A DNA stretch of 64,000 nt from M3007 sp031425155 (GTDB lineage Bacteria > Bacteroidota > Bacteroidia > Chitinophagales > Saprospiraceae): assembly GCA_031425155.1 (NCBI GenBank), contig JANPIV010000022.1:124001-188000 (forward strand), given 5' to 3'. Of the stretch, positions 42,872 to 50,295 are shown piece by piece. The notes beneath the pieces were generated by a model. It had not been told where the DNA came from and did not search any database. It saw only the letters and a program-made list of their open reading frames with translations. The first letter of the stretch is position 1. Each line of letters starts with the position of its first letter. A program made the translations under genes and the position numbers.

Positions 42872-43144
42872 TCAGGAGCAATGGTCAATGGTTTCCTGGA
42901 TGCCGGTCCAGATTTGGTCGTCCGAGACCAGGAAAGGCTTTTGCTGGATGTTGTAAGTGACCGTGTCTTTCACGGCATCGTAGTTGAAGCCCAGCACTAC
43001 CTGGCCGACGATGGTACTGGTGGTGGCGGTGCCGGGGCTGCCGTCGGCGGGATTATACACGGTCCCGTGTTCGCTGAAACTGGTGGATTTCACACAGTTC
43101 CAGACGGCAGCAGTGACGCCAGCGAAACTCTTTGATTTTGCCAT
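42872..43144 (-). CDS. Unidentified small protein (90 residues)
   Basis: Starts MAKSKSFAGVTAAVWNCVKS and ends LVSDDQIWTGIQETIDHCS, with an internal strand-rich segment (STIVGQVVLGFNYDAVKDTV, TYNIQQKPF). It has two Cys (17 and 89) near the ends that could pair. No secretion signal. No family recognised. It directly follows the flavin oxidase gene by 45 bases in the same direction and is followed by another small protein of similar size. Composition matches its neighbours, so it is likely a real gene. Confidence 0.6.
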   Translation of the reverse strand: MAKSKSFAGVTAAVWNCVKSTSFSEHGTVYNPADGSPGTATTSTIVGQVVLGFNYDAVKDTVTYNIQQKPFLVSDDQIWTGIQETIDHCS

Positions 43145-43189
43145 AGTGAGGTATTTTAAAATGAAAGTGGAGAAAAAAACCTTGCAGGA

Positions 43190-45127
43190 TCAGTGAAAAA
43201 CCGCTGCGAAAAGGTCGTCGAAAATGCGGTTGGAAAACATGTTTTGGCAGTCCTGCAAGGTGTAACCGCCAGCCAGGGCTACTTTTTGCAGCGCAGCCTG
43301 GAACACGGGGATTTGGTCTTTGTAGGCCACATTTTTCAGGTAGTCATTGGCTGCTAGTCCATTGAAAGTCAGGCCCTGCCACATTTTTGCCCAGTGGGGC
43401 CGCACGTTGAGGGAACTGCCATCCGCTGCCCGGAGCGACATCCAAAGATTGACGACGTCCTGCATAAAATGCTGCCATTCGGTGGCATCGGTATTGGGCG
43501 TAGAGAGTACTTCGATGGAGCAGGTGCCCCATCTGTTGCCAAATTGCGGGGCCATAGCAATGTTGGAGTCGGCCATAATGCGCATTTCCAAAGCCACGCG
43601 CATGGGTGCGTCTTTCCGCTGATAGAGGTTGGTGATAATCATCCACCAGGCTTGCTGACACACCGACCAATCGGGTTTATTCGGGTCGTCGGCAGCCGCC
43701 GGAATGGGGATTTCCAGTTCCATATCGAGCACCCGCATATTCTGGATGCCCCGCCGAAAGTGCAGCGCATCAATCAGCGGAGTGACGATGGTGGTGTTGG
43801 ATGGCATCAATGCCATTGCCAGATGGCCGGTCAGTTCCGCCTGCGTTTTGCCGGGCAGCAGCCGGAAGACGGTATCATTGGCCAACTCGGCCAGGTACTC
43901 TTCGGCTTCCTGAATATGCGTCCAAAAGGGGCCGGGATAATCGCTGGCGTTGGCTTTGTCCCCGTCATTTTTCCAGGTATTGATCCAGCATTCTTTTTGG
44001 TAAGGAAACCAAAACCATTCCGCATAATAGTCCTGTTCGCAGCGCGTTACAAAATCCTGCCAGGCCGTTTCCAAATCCTGCGGAGTAATGCCAGTCATAT
44101 CAATTTCGGGCGGCACCACCATGTTTTTGGGCGGCGGAATGGTTAGGGCCACCGATTTTTTCAGGGGCTGCATATTGGCATAAGTCATCGCATCCAGGGT
44201 GAGGGTGATGCTCGTCACGAAACCCAGCAGCCCGAAACATCCGGCAGCGGCCTTCAATTGGTCGGGATCGTTCACGACCTGGAGGTTGCCTTTGGCGTTT
44301 ACAAATTCCACTTCCGTCACCAGATCGCTCAGGGTTTTGTGCCGGATACCGGCACCGTGACAAATGGGGGCATTGCTTCCGCCCCAGGTGATCTCGACCA
44401 TAATCACGTTGAGCGGTACCGTCCAGTTCCAGTTGCCACCCTGGTCGTCCAGGCACCAGCGTCTGAATTGCTCATTGGTAGTGCCTGCTCCGATTTTGCA
44501 GAGTGCCTTGCCCTGCGGAGTCGTGCCCACCAGTTGGATGCCCTGCAACTCATTGGTAGGGTCTATGGCTGGTTCGGCGGCGGGCAGGTGGTTGACTATA
44601 TTGAGCGGCAGAGCCGAGATAAGCACTTGATTATCTTCGGAATACAACGTCCCCCAAGTGTGACGGTAGCCAGCACCGCGTACTCTTTTGCCGTTCGCTC
44701 TGGCCCAGCGCACGATGTTGCAGATGCCCTCTTTGGTCTTCGGCACGAACGTGACCGCCGGAGTGTTCTGCACCGTTCTGCCCCAGTTTTGGAAGGCCAG
44801 ATCATGGTAGGATACGCCTGAGCCGTCCCGCTCTTTGACTTCCGGGTGTTGCCGGTAATCCAGGACCGGATGAATCGCGGCTTTGTGCTGTGCGGTTTCA
44901 TTCAATGAGGCAGGCTGTTCCAAATGCGGGGCAAGGCTCTCATCTTGGTTTAGCAAATGCAACAGTGCCGCGCCCTTCAGGCTGAAAAGATGCTTGGAAG
45001 TATGTTCCACGACTTCTTTCGATTTGGTGGCCCAGGCTGCGGCAAAGCCGTGATTTTTGATTTGCAGTTCAAAATCCTGTAACCAGTCGCAATGGTTTGT
45101 GGGAGAGTAGGTACCGATCCTTTGCAT
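43190..45127 (-). CDS. PCMH-type FAD-linked oxidase
   Basis: The 645-residue product has a vanillyl-alcohol-oxidase-like FAD domain: TPAVTFVPKTKEGICNIVRW, then RVRGAGYRHTWGTLYSED, then ITWGGSNAPICHGAGIRHKT and LSDLVTEVEFVNAKG. In many family members the flavin is attached to a His in GxGHS; here the block reads GAGYRHTW, with the His two residues later, as in some fungal-type enzymes. The C-terminal half contains YYAEWFWFPYQKECWINTW, and later FGNRWGTCSIEVL and NVRPHWAKMW, typical of sugar-lactone or alditol oxidase relatives. The substrate is unknown. No signal peptide. It heads a minus-strand group with two small genes. Confidence 0.85.
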   Translation of the reverse strand: MQRIGTYSPTNHCDWLQDFELQIKNHGFAAAWATKSKEVVEHTSKHLFSLKGAALLHLLNQDESLAPHLEQPASLNETAQHKAAIHPVLDYRQHPEVKERDGSGVSYHDLAFQNWGRTVQNTPAVTFVPKTKEGICNIVRWARANGKRVRGAGYRHTWGTLYSEDNQVLISALPLNIVNHLPAAEPAIDPTNELQGIQLVGTTPQGKALCKIGAGTTNEQFRRWCLDDQGGNWNWTVPLNVIMVEITWGGSNAPICHGAGIRHKTLSDLVTEVEFVNAKGNLQVVNDPDQLKAAAGCFGLLGFVTSITLTLDAMTYANMQPLKKSVALTIPPPKNMVVPPEIDMTGITPQDLETAWQDFVTRCEQDYYAEWFWFPYQKECWINTWKNDGDKANASDYPGPFWTHIQEAEEYLAELANDTVFRLLPGKTQAELTGHLAMALMPSNTTIVTPLIDALHFRRGIQNMRVLDMELEIPIPAAADDPNKPDWSVCQQAWWMIITNLYQRKDAPMRVALEMRIMADSNIAMAPQFGNRWGTCSIEVLSTPNTDATEWQHFMQDVVNLWMSLRAADGSSLNVRPHWAKMWQGLTFNGLAANDYLKNVAYKDQIPVFQAALQKVALAGGYTLQDCQNMFSNRIFDDLFAAVFH

Positions 45128-45380
45128 GACTTTTTTTATTTGAAAAAGTGATGCTGCAAAGGTGGGTGGATCGCCCCCGGCCGGGTAAGCGCAGAAATAC
45201 GCGACTTTATAAAACAGGTGTTTCCACGTGGCAGGCAGGTGAAAATACGTGGTCGTATGACGGTTGTTTATACCTGTTTTTTAACTTAATACGAAATTTA
45301 TGGTGGATTTGGGCGGGACGGCTCTACTTTTATGCAGCGCATTGGCGCATTCTTTCCATCTTCTAAACGGACAACCAACA

Positions 45381-45836
45381 ATGAAAGAACAACTCTTCTT
45401 TGCCTGCACAGCATTCGTCTTTGCCGGTATCCTGGCCTGCCAGCAACAGCCTGCTAATGTCCCCGATTCTAAGGCACCGACCACTATGATAATAACCGAC
45501 CCGAAAACCGGCGAACTGGATTCTGCCGTCGCCGTTGCGTCTATCGGTTCGTGGGATAAATATCGCGATTCGCTGCAAAAATGGCTCCGTCCTTCCCTTC
45601 CCAGGGTTGCCGACGAGATTCCATGGGGTTTTAAAATAGCCAGTCAGGACATTCACTCGCTCGATTCTATTGCCAGAGGAACCGACTCACTGTACGCTAT
45701 GCTCGCCCTACAGCCCAACCGGTGTACTGGCAAAATTGAACTTACGCTTATTTTCCGGGCACCAGATAAAAAAAAGGCGGTGAGATTCTATGATTTTTCA
45801 GAGCCGTGTCCGCCCTGCGTTGCCTGTGATAAATAA
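45381..45836 (+). CDS. Hypothetical lipoprotein
   Basis: Start at ATG 45381 gives MKEQLFFACTAFVFAGILAC with lipobox ILAC; 151 residues. The mature part (DPKTGELDSAVAVASIGSWD, KYRDSLQKWLRPSLPRVADE, RCTGKIELTLIFRAPDKKKA) has a mixed alpha/beta pattern and ends with a CPPCVAC cluster that could bind metal or form disulphides. No family recognised. It is 20 bases upstream of a membrane-protein gene that overlaps a histidine kinase gene, so it may belong to that signalling operon. Confidence 0.7.
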   Translation: MKEQLFFACTAFVFAGILACQQQPANVPDSKAPTTMIITDPKTGELDSAVAVASIGSWDKYRDSLQKWLRPSLPRVADEIPWGFKIASQDIHSLDSIARGTDSLYAMLALQPNRCTGKIELTLIFRAPDKKKAVRFYDFSEPCPPCVACDK

Positions 45837-45856
45837 TTAACTGCCTGAGTATAAAT

Positions 45857-46543
45857 ATGACTCTTTGGGATCAATTTTACCGGATTTCCGCACTGCCTCT
45901 CATCTGCCTGTTATTGTCGTGTTGCCTGGGAGTTAGATATTGGCGCAGGCTGCCGCGCTCATTGCAGATATTGACTATTTATCTGGTGTTCAATTTCATC
46001 ATCGAAATAGGGTCCAGGTTGGCTGCCGTGGCGTATCATCAGAATTTGCCTTTGTTACACCTCTACACGTTTGGGGAGTTTCTGCTGTTTTCCCTCTTTT
46101 ATCAGCAGATTCTGGATGAACAGTCCATTTTTAAAAAATACTTCCAATGGATTGTCGTGTCGGTGCTGGCTCTGGTGGTGCTCAATACGCTTTTGCTGCA
46201 AGGCATTTTTGAGTTCAATTCCTACGCAAAAACGCTGGTGCAAGTCGTCATTATTCTGTACGCGCTCGACTATGCTTTTCGCATTCCGGAACGGGAGGAT
46301 GCAGACCCCAGACTAACCCAAATGCTGCGGCTGATCAATGCAGCGATGCTGATTTATTACTGCGGCAGTTTGTTTATTTTTATGGCCAGCAGTTTTGAAA
46401 GCCAGGCCCGGGAGTCGTTTAAAATACTCTGGACGACCAATAAAATATTGCTTTTAATCTTTCAACTTATCATCCTTGTCGCCTTATGGAAAGTGGTTTT
46501 CAAACGTCCGAAATCGTCTTCTTCGTCGGTGCGGGTATCCTGA
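45857..46543 (+). CDS. Integral membrane protein upstream of the sensor kinase
   Basis: The 228-residue product has six or seven helices (ISALPLICLLLSCCLGVRYW, ILTIYLVFNFIIEIGSRLA, LYTFGEFLLFSLFYQQIL, WIVVSVLALVVLNTLLLQGI, MLIYYCGSLFIFMASSF, LLLIFQLIILVALWKVVF). The type occurs next to sensor kinases in Bacteroidota. Its 3' end overlaps the kinase gene by 58 bases in another frame, which suggests translational coupling. It could be the input sensor of the kinase, which has only one helix of its own. Confidence 0.75.
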   Translation: MTLWDQFYRISALPLICLLLSCCLGVRYWRRLPRSLQILTIYLVFNFIIEIGSRLAAVAYHQNLPLLHLYTFGEFLLFSLFYQQILDEQSIFKKYFQWIVVSVLALVVLNTLLLQGIFEFNSYAKTLVQVVIILYALDYAFRIPEREDADPRLTQMLRLINAAMLIYYCGSLFIFMASSFESQARESFKILWTTNKILLLIFQLIILVALWKVVFKRPKSSSSSVRVS

Positions 46544-47274
46544 TTATGGTGGCATTGGCCCTCGTCGTGGTGGCTTATGCCGGTCACGCGCAACGCCGTA
46601 TTTTATCTCAACGAATGGCGGCCCAGGCGACTGAGTTGCGCCATAAGGAAGCCCTGGTGCAGCATAACCTGATCACGCAGGAGGAGGAACGCAAACGGAT
46701 AGCGGGTAATCTGCACGACGATATTGGCTCCAAACTGGGGGTGCTGCACCTGACGTTTCACCGCTTGCGGCGCAGCACCACGCACGACGAGCAATACGCT
46801 GCCATGTGTGAAGAAATAGACGGACTGATCGGTAATGCGCTGGATACGACCCGCCGCATTTCGCACGAGTTGCTGCCGCCGACCCTCGAAGATTTCGGTC
46901 TGCTGGAGGCCCTCGAAGAACTCTGCGAAAGCATTCGGAAAACGGGCGTTGTGGCCGTTCATTTGGAATACAACCTGGAAAGAGTCGCTATTGGTGATGC
47001 CACAACGGAGCTTAACCTTTTCAGAATCGTGCAGGAGCTGAGCAGCAACACGCTCAAGTACGCCCAGGCCAGCCAGATCTCCATCCGGCTTTGGCAGGAA
47101 ACCGACGGCAAAAGGCTGACTTACCACGACAATGGTCAGGGTTTCGATCCCGAGACCATCAAAGGCAAAGGATTGGGGATGAAAAACCTGGAAAGCCGCG
47201 CCAAAATCATGGGTGGTACGTGGCATATTCAGACGGCCTTGGGCGAGGGCTTTACCGCGATTATTGATTTTTAA
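46486..47274 (+). CDS. Sensor histidine kinase (HisKA_3 / NarX-LytS type)
   Basis: The 262-residue product has one N-terminal helix (VFFVGAGILIMVALALVVVA) followed by a coiled-coil. The HisKA_3 dimerisation box EEERKRIAGNLHDDIGSKLG carries the phospho-acceptor His77, with the typical DD pair after it. The ATPase domain has LNLFRIVQELSSNTLKYAQA as the N-box and HDNGQGFDPETIKGKGLGMK plus TWHIQTALGEGF as the G boxes. With the adjacent NarL-type regulator it forms a two-component pair. It overlaps the upstream membrane-protein gene by 58 bases. Confidence 0.92.
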   Translation: MESGFQTSEIVFFVGAGILIMVALALVVVAYAGHAQRRILSQRMAAQATELRHKEALVQHNLITQEEERKRIAGNLHDDIGSKLGVLHLTFHRLRRSTTHDEQYAAMCEEIDGLIGNALDTTRRISHELLPPTLEDFGLLEALEELCESIRKTGVVAVHLEYNLERVAIGDATTELNLFRIVQELSSNTLKYAQASQISIRLWQETDGKRLTYHDNGQGFDPETIKGKGLGMKNLESRAKIMGGTWHIQTALGEGFTAIIDF

Positions 47275-47363
47275 AGGCTCTGATTTTCATTGTAGGTGCT
47301 TGTCCCAAGTTGTGATTACCAAACCAATAACTAATTGACCAATAACCAATAACTACCTAAATA

Positions 47364-48041
47364 ATGGAAAGTCAACCTATACAAATTGCTATTGCCGACG
47401 ACGAGGCTTTGTTCCGCCGGGGGATGCGCCTCATTTTGCAGGATTACCCGGACTTGCAGGTGATAATTGAAGCCGAAAATGGCGAGGATTTGCTGGCCAA
47501 AATCCGCGCCGTGCCCGACCCGCCCGACGTGCTATTGCTCGACTTGAAAATGCCGGTCATGAGCGGCATCGAGGCAGCCGGGATCATCCGGGTGCAATTC
47601 CCCTCCATCCAAATCGTGGTACTATCGTCGCACATCAGTAAGGCATTCATTCTCAACATGATTGAGATCGGGGCAGCCAGTTATCTGGGAAAAAATGCCC
47701 ATCCGGACGAGGTGGTGGAGACCATCCGGCAGGTGCGCGAACGCGGCTTTTACTACAACAGTATGGTCATGGAAGTCATCCACGAAAGTTTGACCAATAA
47801 ACACCTGCCCAAACCTGCCGCGGAGGCAGAATCGGAACTCACTCCACGCGAGCACGAAGTACTGCAACTGATCTGCGAAGAACTGACCACCTCCGAAATC
47901 GGTGAACGGCTCTACATCAGCACCCGCACCGCCGAGGGCCACCGCAACAACCTGCTCAGCAAACTCGGCTGCCGCAACGCAGCGGGGCTGGTAGTGTACG
48001 CCATTCAGCACGGATTGGTCGAGTTGAAAAAGGCGAAATAA
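47364..48041 (+). CDS. NarL/FixJ-family response regulator
   Basis: The 225-residue product has a receiver domain (IAIADDEALFRRGMRLILQD, acidic pair Asp12/13; phospho-acceptor Asp60 in LLLDLKMPVMSG; VLSSH; YLGKNAHPDEV with Lys). A LuxR-type helix-turn-helix follows at the C-terminus (ELTPREHEVLQLICEELTTS, then GERLYISTRTAEGHRNNLLS). Ninety bases downstream of the kinase gene in the same direction, so it is almost certainly its partner. The leader contains the AACCAATAACTA word repeats. Confidence 0.93.
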   Translation: MESQPIQIAIADDEALFRRGMRLILQDYPDLQVIIEAENGEDLLAKIRAVPDPPDVLLLDLKMPVMSGIEAAGIIRVQFPSIQIVVLSSHISKAFILNMIEIGAASYLGKNAHPDEVVETIRQVRERGFYYNSMVMEVIHESLTNKHLPKPAAEAESELTPREHEVLQLICEELTTSEIGERLYISTRTAEGHRNNLLSKLGCRNAAGLVVYAIQHGLVELKKAK

Positions 48042-48093
48042 TTTGCCTGCGACCGGGCGTACTTTTCAATGGCCATTTCGGTATTTATCAGCC

Positions 48094-48405
48094 CTACGCC
48101 GCTTCTTCCGCCTCATCGGCGTGTTGCGTAATGTCTCCTTTTTGAAATAAAGTTCCCTGCAAAATCTCTCTCCATTCCGGCGTCTGCCGGAGCAGGAATT
48201 CGAGGTTCATCCCGAAGTGTTTGAACTCCTCTTTCCGGGCATTTTCCATGATGGCACGGGCTTCTTTGTTTTTTTCCAAAGCAATGCGCTGGTGGTACCA
48301 GCCGATGGCTTCCGCCTCTTCACAGAGTGAAGTAATCATGCGGGCAAAGGTTCTGACCTCTTCGGATAGTTCCTCTGGTGGTTCGTGGTATTGATTGAAA
48401 GCCAT
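48094..48405 (-). CDS. Encapsulated-ferritin-like protein without a shell gene nearby
   Basis: The 103-residue product matches the EncFtn (encapsulin cargo ferritin) family: NQYHEPPEELSEEVRTFARM, EEAEAIGWYHQR, and NARKEEFKHFGMNLEFLL, then GDITQHADEA. The diiron ligand positions are represented by Glu29/Glu30/Glu32, Trp36, Glu59/Glu60 and His63. EncFtn is a two-helix ferroxidase that forms an annular decamer and works inside an encapsulin shell. No encapsulin gene is found here, and the C-terminus (ADEAEEAA) lacks the usual shell-targeting extension. A -7 promoter box lies upstream at 48441-48448. The adjacent genes are a two-component pair (convergent) and a SPOR protein (divergent). Confidence 0.85.
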   Translation of the reverse strand: MAFNQYHEPPEELSEEVRTFARMITSLCEEAEAIGWYHQRIALEKNKEARAIMENARKEEFKHFGMNLEFLLRQTPEWREILQGTLFQKGDITQHADEAEEAA

Positions 48406-48440
48406 AGACGCAGATATTTAAGACGATGAAAGACAAGTGA

Positions 48441-48448
48441 CAAAGTTA
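48441..48448 (-). promoter_or_regulatory. Bacteroidota -7 promoter box for the EncFtn-like gene
   Basis: On the minus strand TAACTTTG matches TAnnTTTG; it lies about 36 bases upstream of the ATG at 48405. Confidence 0.55.
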
Positions 48449-48570
48449 GGAACTAAGATGTAAAAAGTTGGAACACAATGTGCTAAGTAGTCATGCAAAA
48501 CCGTTTCAACAGACTTTGTTTCAAACTTACCGCGCTTCCATCTGTTTTTGCAGCGAAAAACGACCTTGTT

Positions 48571-50289
48571 ATGGCTAACCTATCATCCACTTTGAAGTGG
48601 CCTTTTATTTTGTCAATTGCCTTGTTTGCCTTGTTTTCCACCTCAGCGTACGCGCAGGATGTATATGACGTGTATGTGTATGATGGCGGCTCCGAGCCGG
48701 TAACCAACGCAGAAATAGACCTGACCCCCTGCGGTTTGGGGGTGCAGCGCACCAAAAGCGATGGCAAACTGCATTTCAGTCTGCCGAGTGGAACCAACTG
48801 CTATATGATGGTGAAAAAATTTGATTTGCAAACGGTGGTCAGTGCGGTTTCCCCCAACGGCCCCCGCAAAATATCCGTGGCATTGGTGCCCGACCGGAGT
48901 GGTTCCTTTGTGGGAATGGTCTATGATGAAGCAACGGGGGCACCATTGCCCCGCTCGACGGTCTATGCCCGCAGCAACACTGGTACCCACTGGACCAAGG
49001 CGACCACTGACCAGAATGGGCGTTATGTACTGAAACTCAATGGCCGACAGGAATATGCCGTCACTTTTGCCCATGAGGGTTTCGCGGATGCACGTACACT
49101 CTTACGTACTGAGCGCGATATGGCCAATACGCCGCAACTCCCGGCGATCAGCCTTTCTCCGGGTTCCTCCAAATTGCTGACCTGGCTGGCTAATAATCCA
49201 AGTGGCATTCCGAAGGTCGCGCCCATCGGCACTTTGCAGCCGGGCAGTGCCAATGGCTACACGGTGCAATTGGCTTCCGGGCCAACCAACTTCGCCGATG
49301 TGGCCAGCAAATACGCCGATCTGACCAAATATGGTCAACTGTACACCGTGCCGGATGGGGTAGATCGCTACAAACTGCACCTTGGGGTGTATGCCACACG
49401 TAAAGAAGCGCAGTCCATCGTGAGCCAGATCAATGTAGAATTTCCAGGGGCTTTTGCTACCGCAGAACTGAATGTTTCGCCGAATATGATTATTCAACTT
49501 GGTCAGCCTTCGGCCAGCACTGCTGCCAGGGAAAAGACAACGGCACCTGCTCAATACAGTACGCCTTCTACTACCACGATGATTATGGGCGAGCAGCCCC
49601 GCAGAAATGTCATTGCTAAGGGCCCCACGACGCAGTCGGCAGGAAATGGAGAGGTACGTTATGCCGTTCAGGTCGGTTCTTTTTCTACGGAACGGGCCAT
49701 TGCAATGAACGAGTTCTCACGGTTGGACGGTCTGGGTAATACTTACAGTAAAGTAGAAAACGGTGCGTTGAAAGTCCGGGTTGGCCTGTGGAACACCTCC
49801 GATCAGGCCGAAGTGACCAGAAGATCGGCGGCAGCACGTGGTTTTAAAGATGCCACAATAGTCACTGAAAGAGCGGATGACCCGGCTTTGCAGACTTATC
49901 TGGTAGAAAATGAGGAGCCGCAGCCAACACCTGCTTCCGCTACAAGTGGCACTCGCCCGGTCGTTTATTCTTACAAACAACCTGCGGCAAAAACCACAAA
50001 AACTGCCAAATCTGTGGCAAAACCTTCATCCACCAAGGCTACGGCAAGCAATCCCTATTTCATCCGCATCGCTGCCCTGTCTAATCCCGACCGATTCAAT
50101 GCCGCTCCTTTTGAGGATTTGGGTAGCATCGAAATGCGTCGTCAGGATAATGGCATGACGGTGGTGTTGTTAGGTCGCTATGCCAGTGTCAAGGCAGCGG
50201 AAGCAGCCCGAAAAAAACTGCGAACGCAGGGATATACGGATCCGTATGTGGTGAAGGAAGAGACGGGAGGAAAATTGACGCGAATGTGA
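48571..50289 (+). CDS. Envelope protein with three SPOR domains
   Basis: Start at ATG 48571 gives MANLSSTLKWPFILSIALFA and signal cleavage after STSAYAQ; 572 residues. The first 200 residues contain two carboxypeptidase-regulatory-like beta domains (YDVYVYDGGSEPVTNAEIDL; GMVYDEATGAPLPRSTVYAR). Three SPOR-like units follow: GYTVQLASGPTNFADVASKY, VRYAVQVGSFSTERAIAMNE, and NPYFIRIAALSNPDRF, each with a later GRYxxxxxA/GxWxxxDQ-type half. SPOR domains bind denuded glycan strands of peptidoglycan at the division site or wall. Pro/Thr/Lys linkers join the repeats. A role in cell division or wall binding is inferred. Confidence 0.85.
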   Translation: MANLSSTLKWPFILSIALFALFSTSAYAQDVYDVYVYDGGSEPVTNAEIDLTPCGLGVQRTKSDGKLHFSLPSGTNCYMMVKKFDLQTVVSAVSPNGPRKISVALVPDRSGSFVGMVYDEATGAPLPRSTVYARSNTGTHWTKATTDQNGRYVLKLNGRQEYAVTFAHEGFADARTLLRTERDMANTPQLPAISLSPGSSKLLTWLANNPSGIPKVAPIGTLQPGSANGYTVQLASGPTNFADVASKYADLTKYGQLYTVPDGVDRYKLHLGVYATRKEAQSIVSQINVEFPGAFATAELNVSPNMIIQLGQPSASTAAREKTTAPAQYSTPSTTTMIMGEQPRRNVIAKGPTTQSAGNGEVRYAVQVGSFSTERAIAMNEFSRLDGLGNTYSKVENGALKVRVGLWNTSDQAEVTRRSAAARGFKDATIVTERADDPALQTYLVENEEPQPTPASATSGTRPVVYSYKQPAAKTTKTAKSVAKPSSTKATASNPYFIRIAALSNPDRFNAAPFEDLGSIEMRRQDNGMTVVLLGRYASVKAAEAARKKLRTQGYTDPYVVKEETGGKLTRM

Positions 50290-50295
50290 AATTTA

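Noticed and set aside
48094..50289. Encapsulin shell gene next to the EncFtn-like gene
   Set aside because: The adjacent genes were examined; the neighbours are a NarL regulator and a SPOR protein, neither with an HK97-fold pattern.
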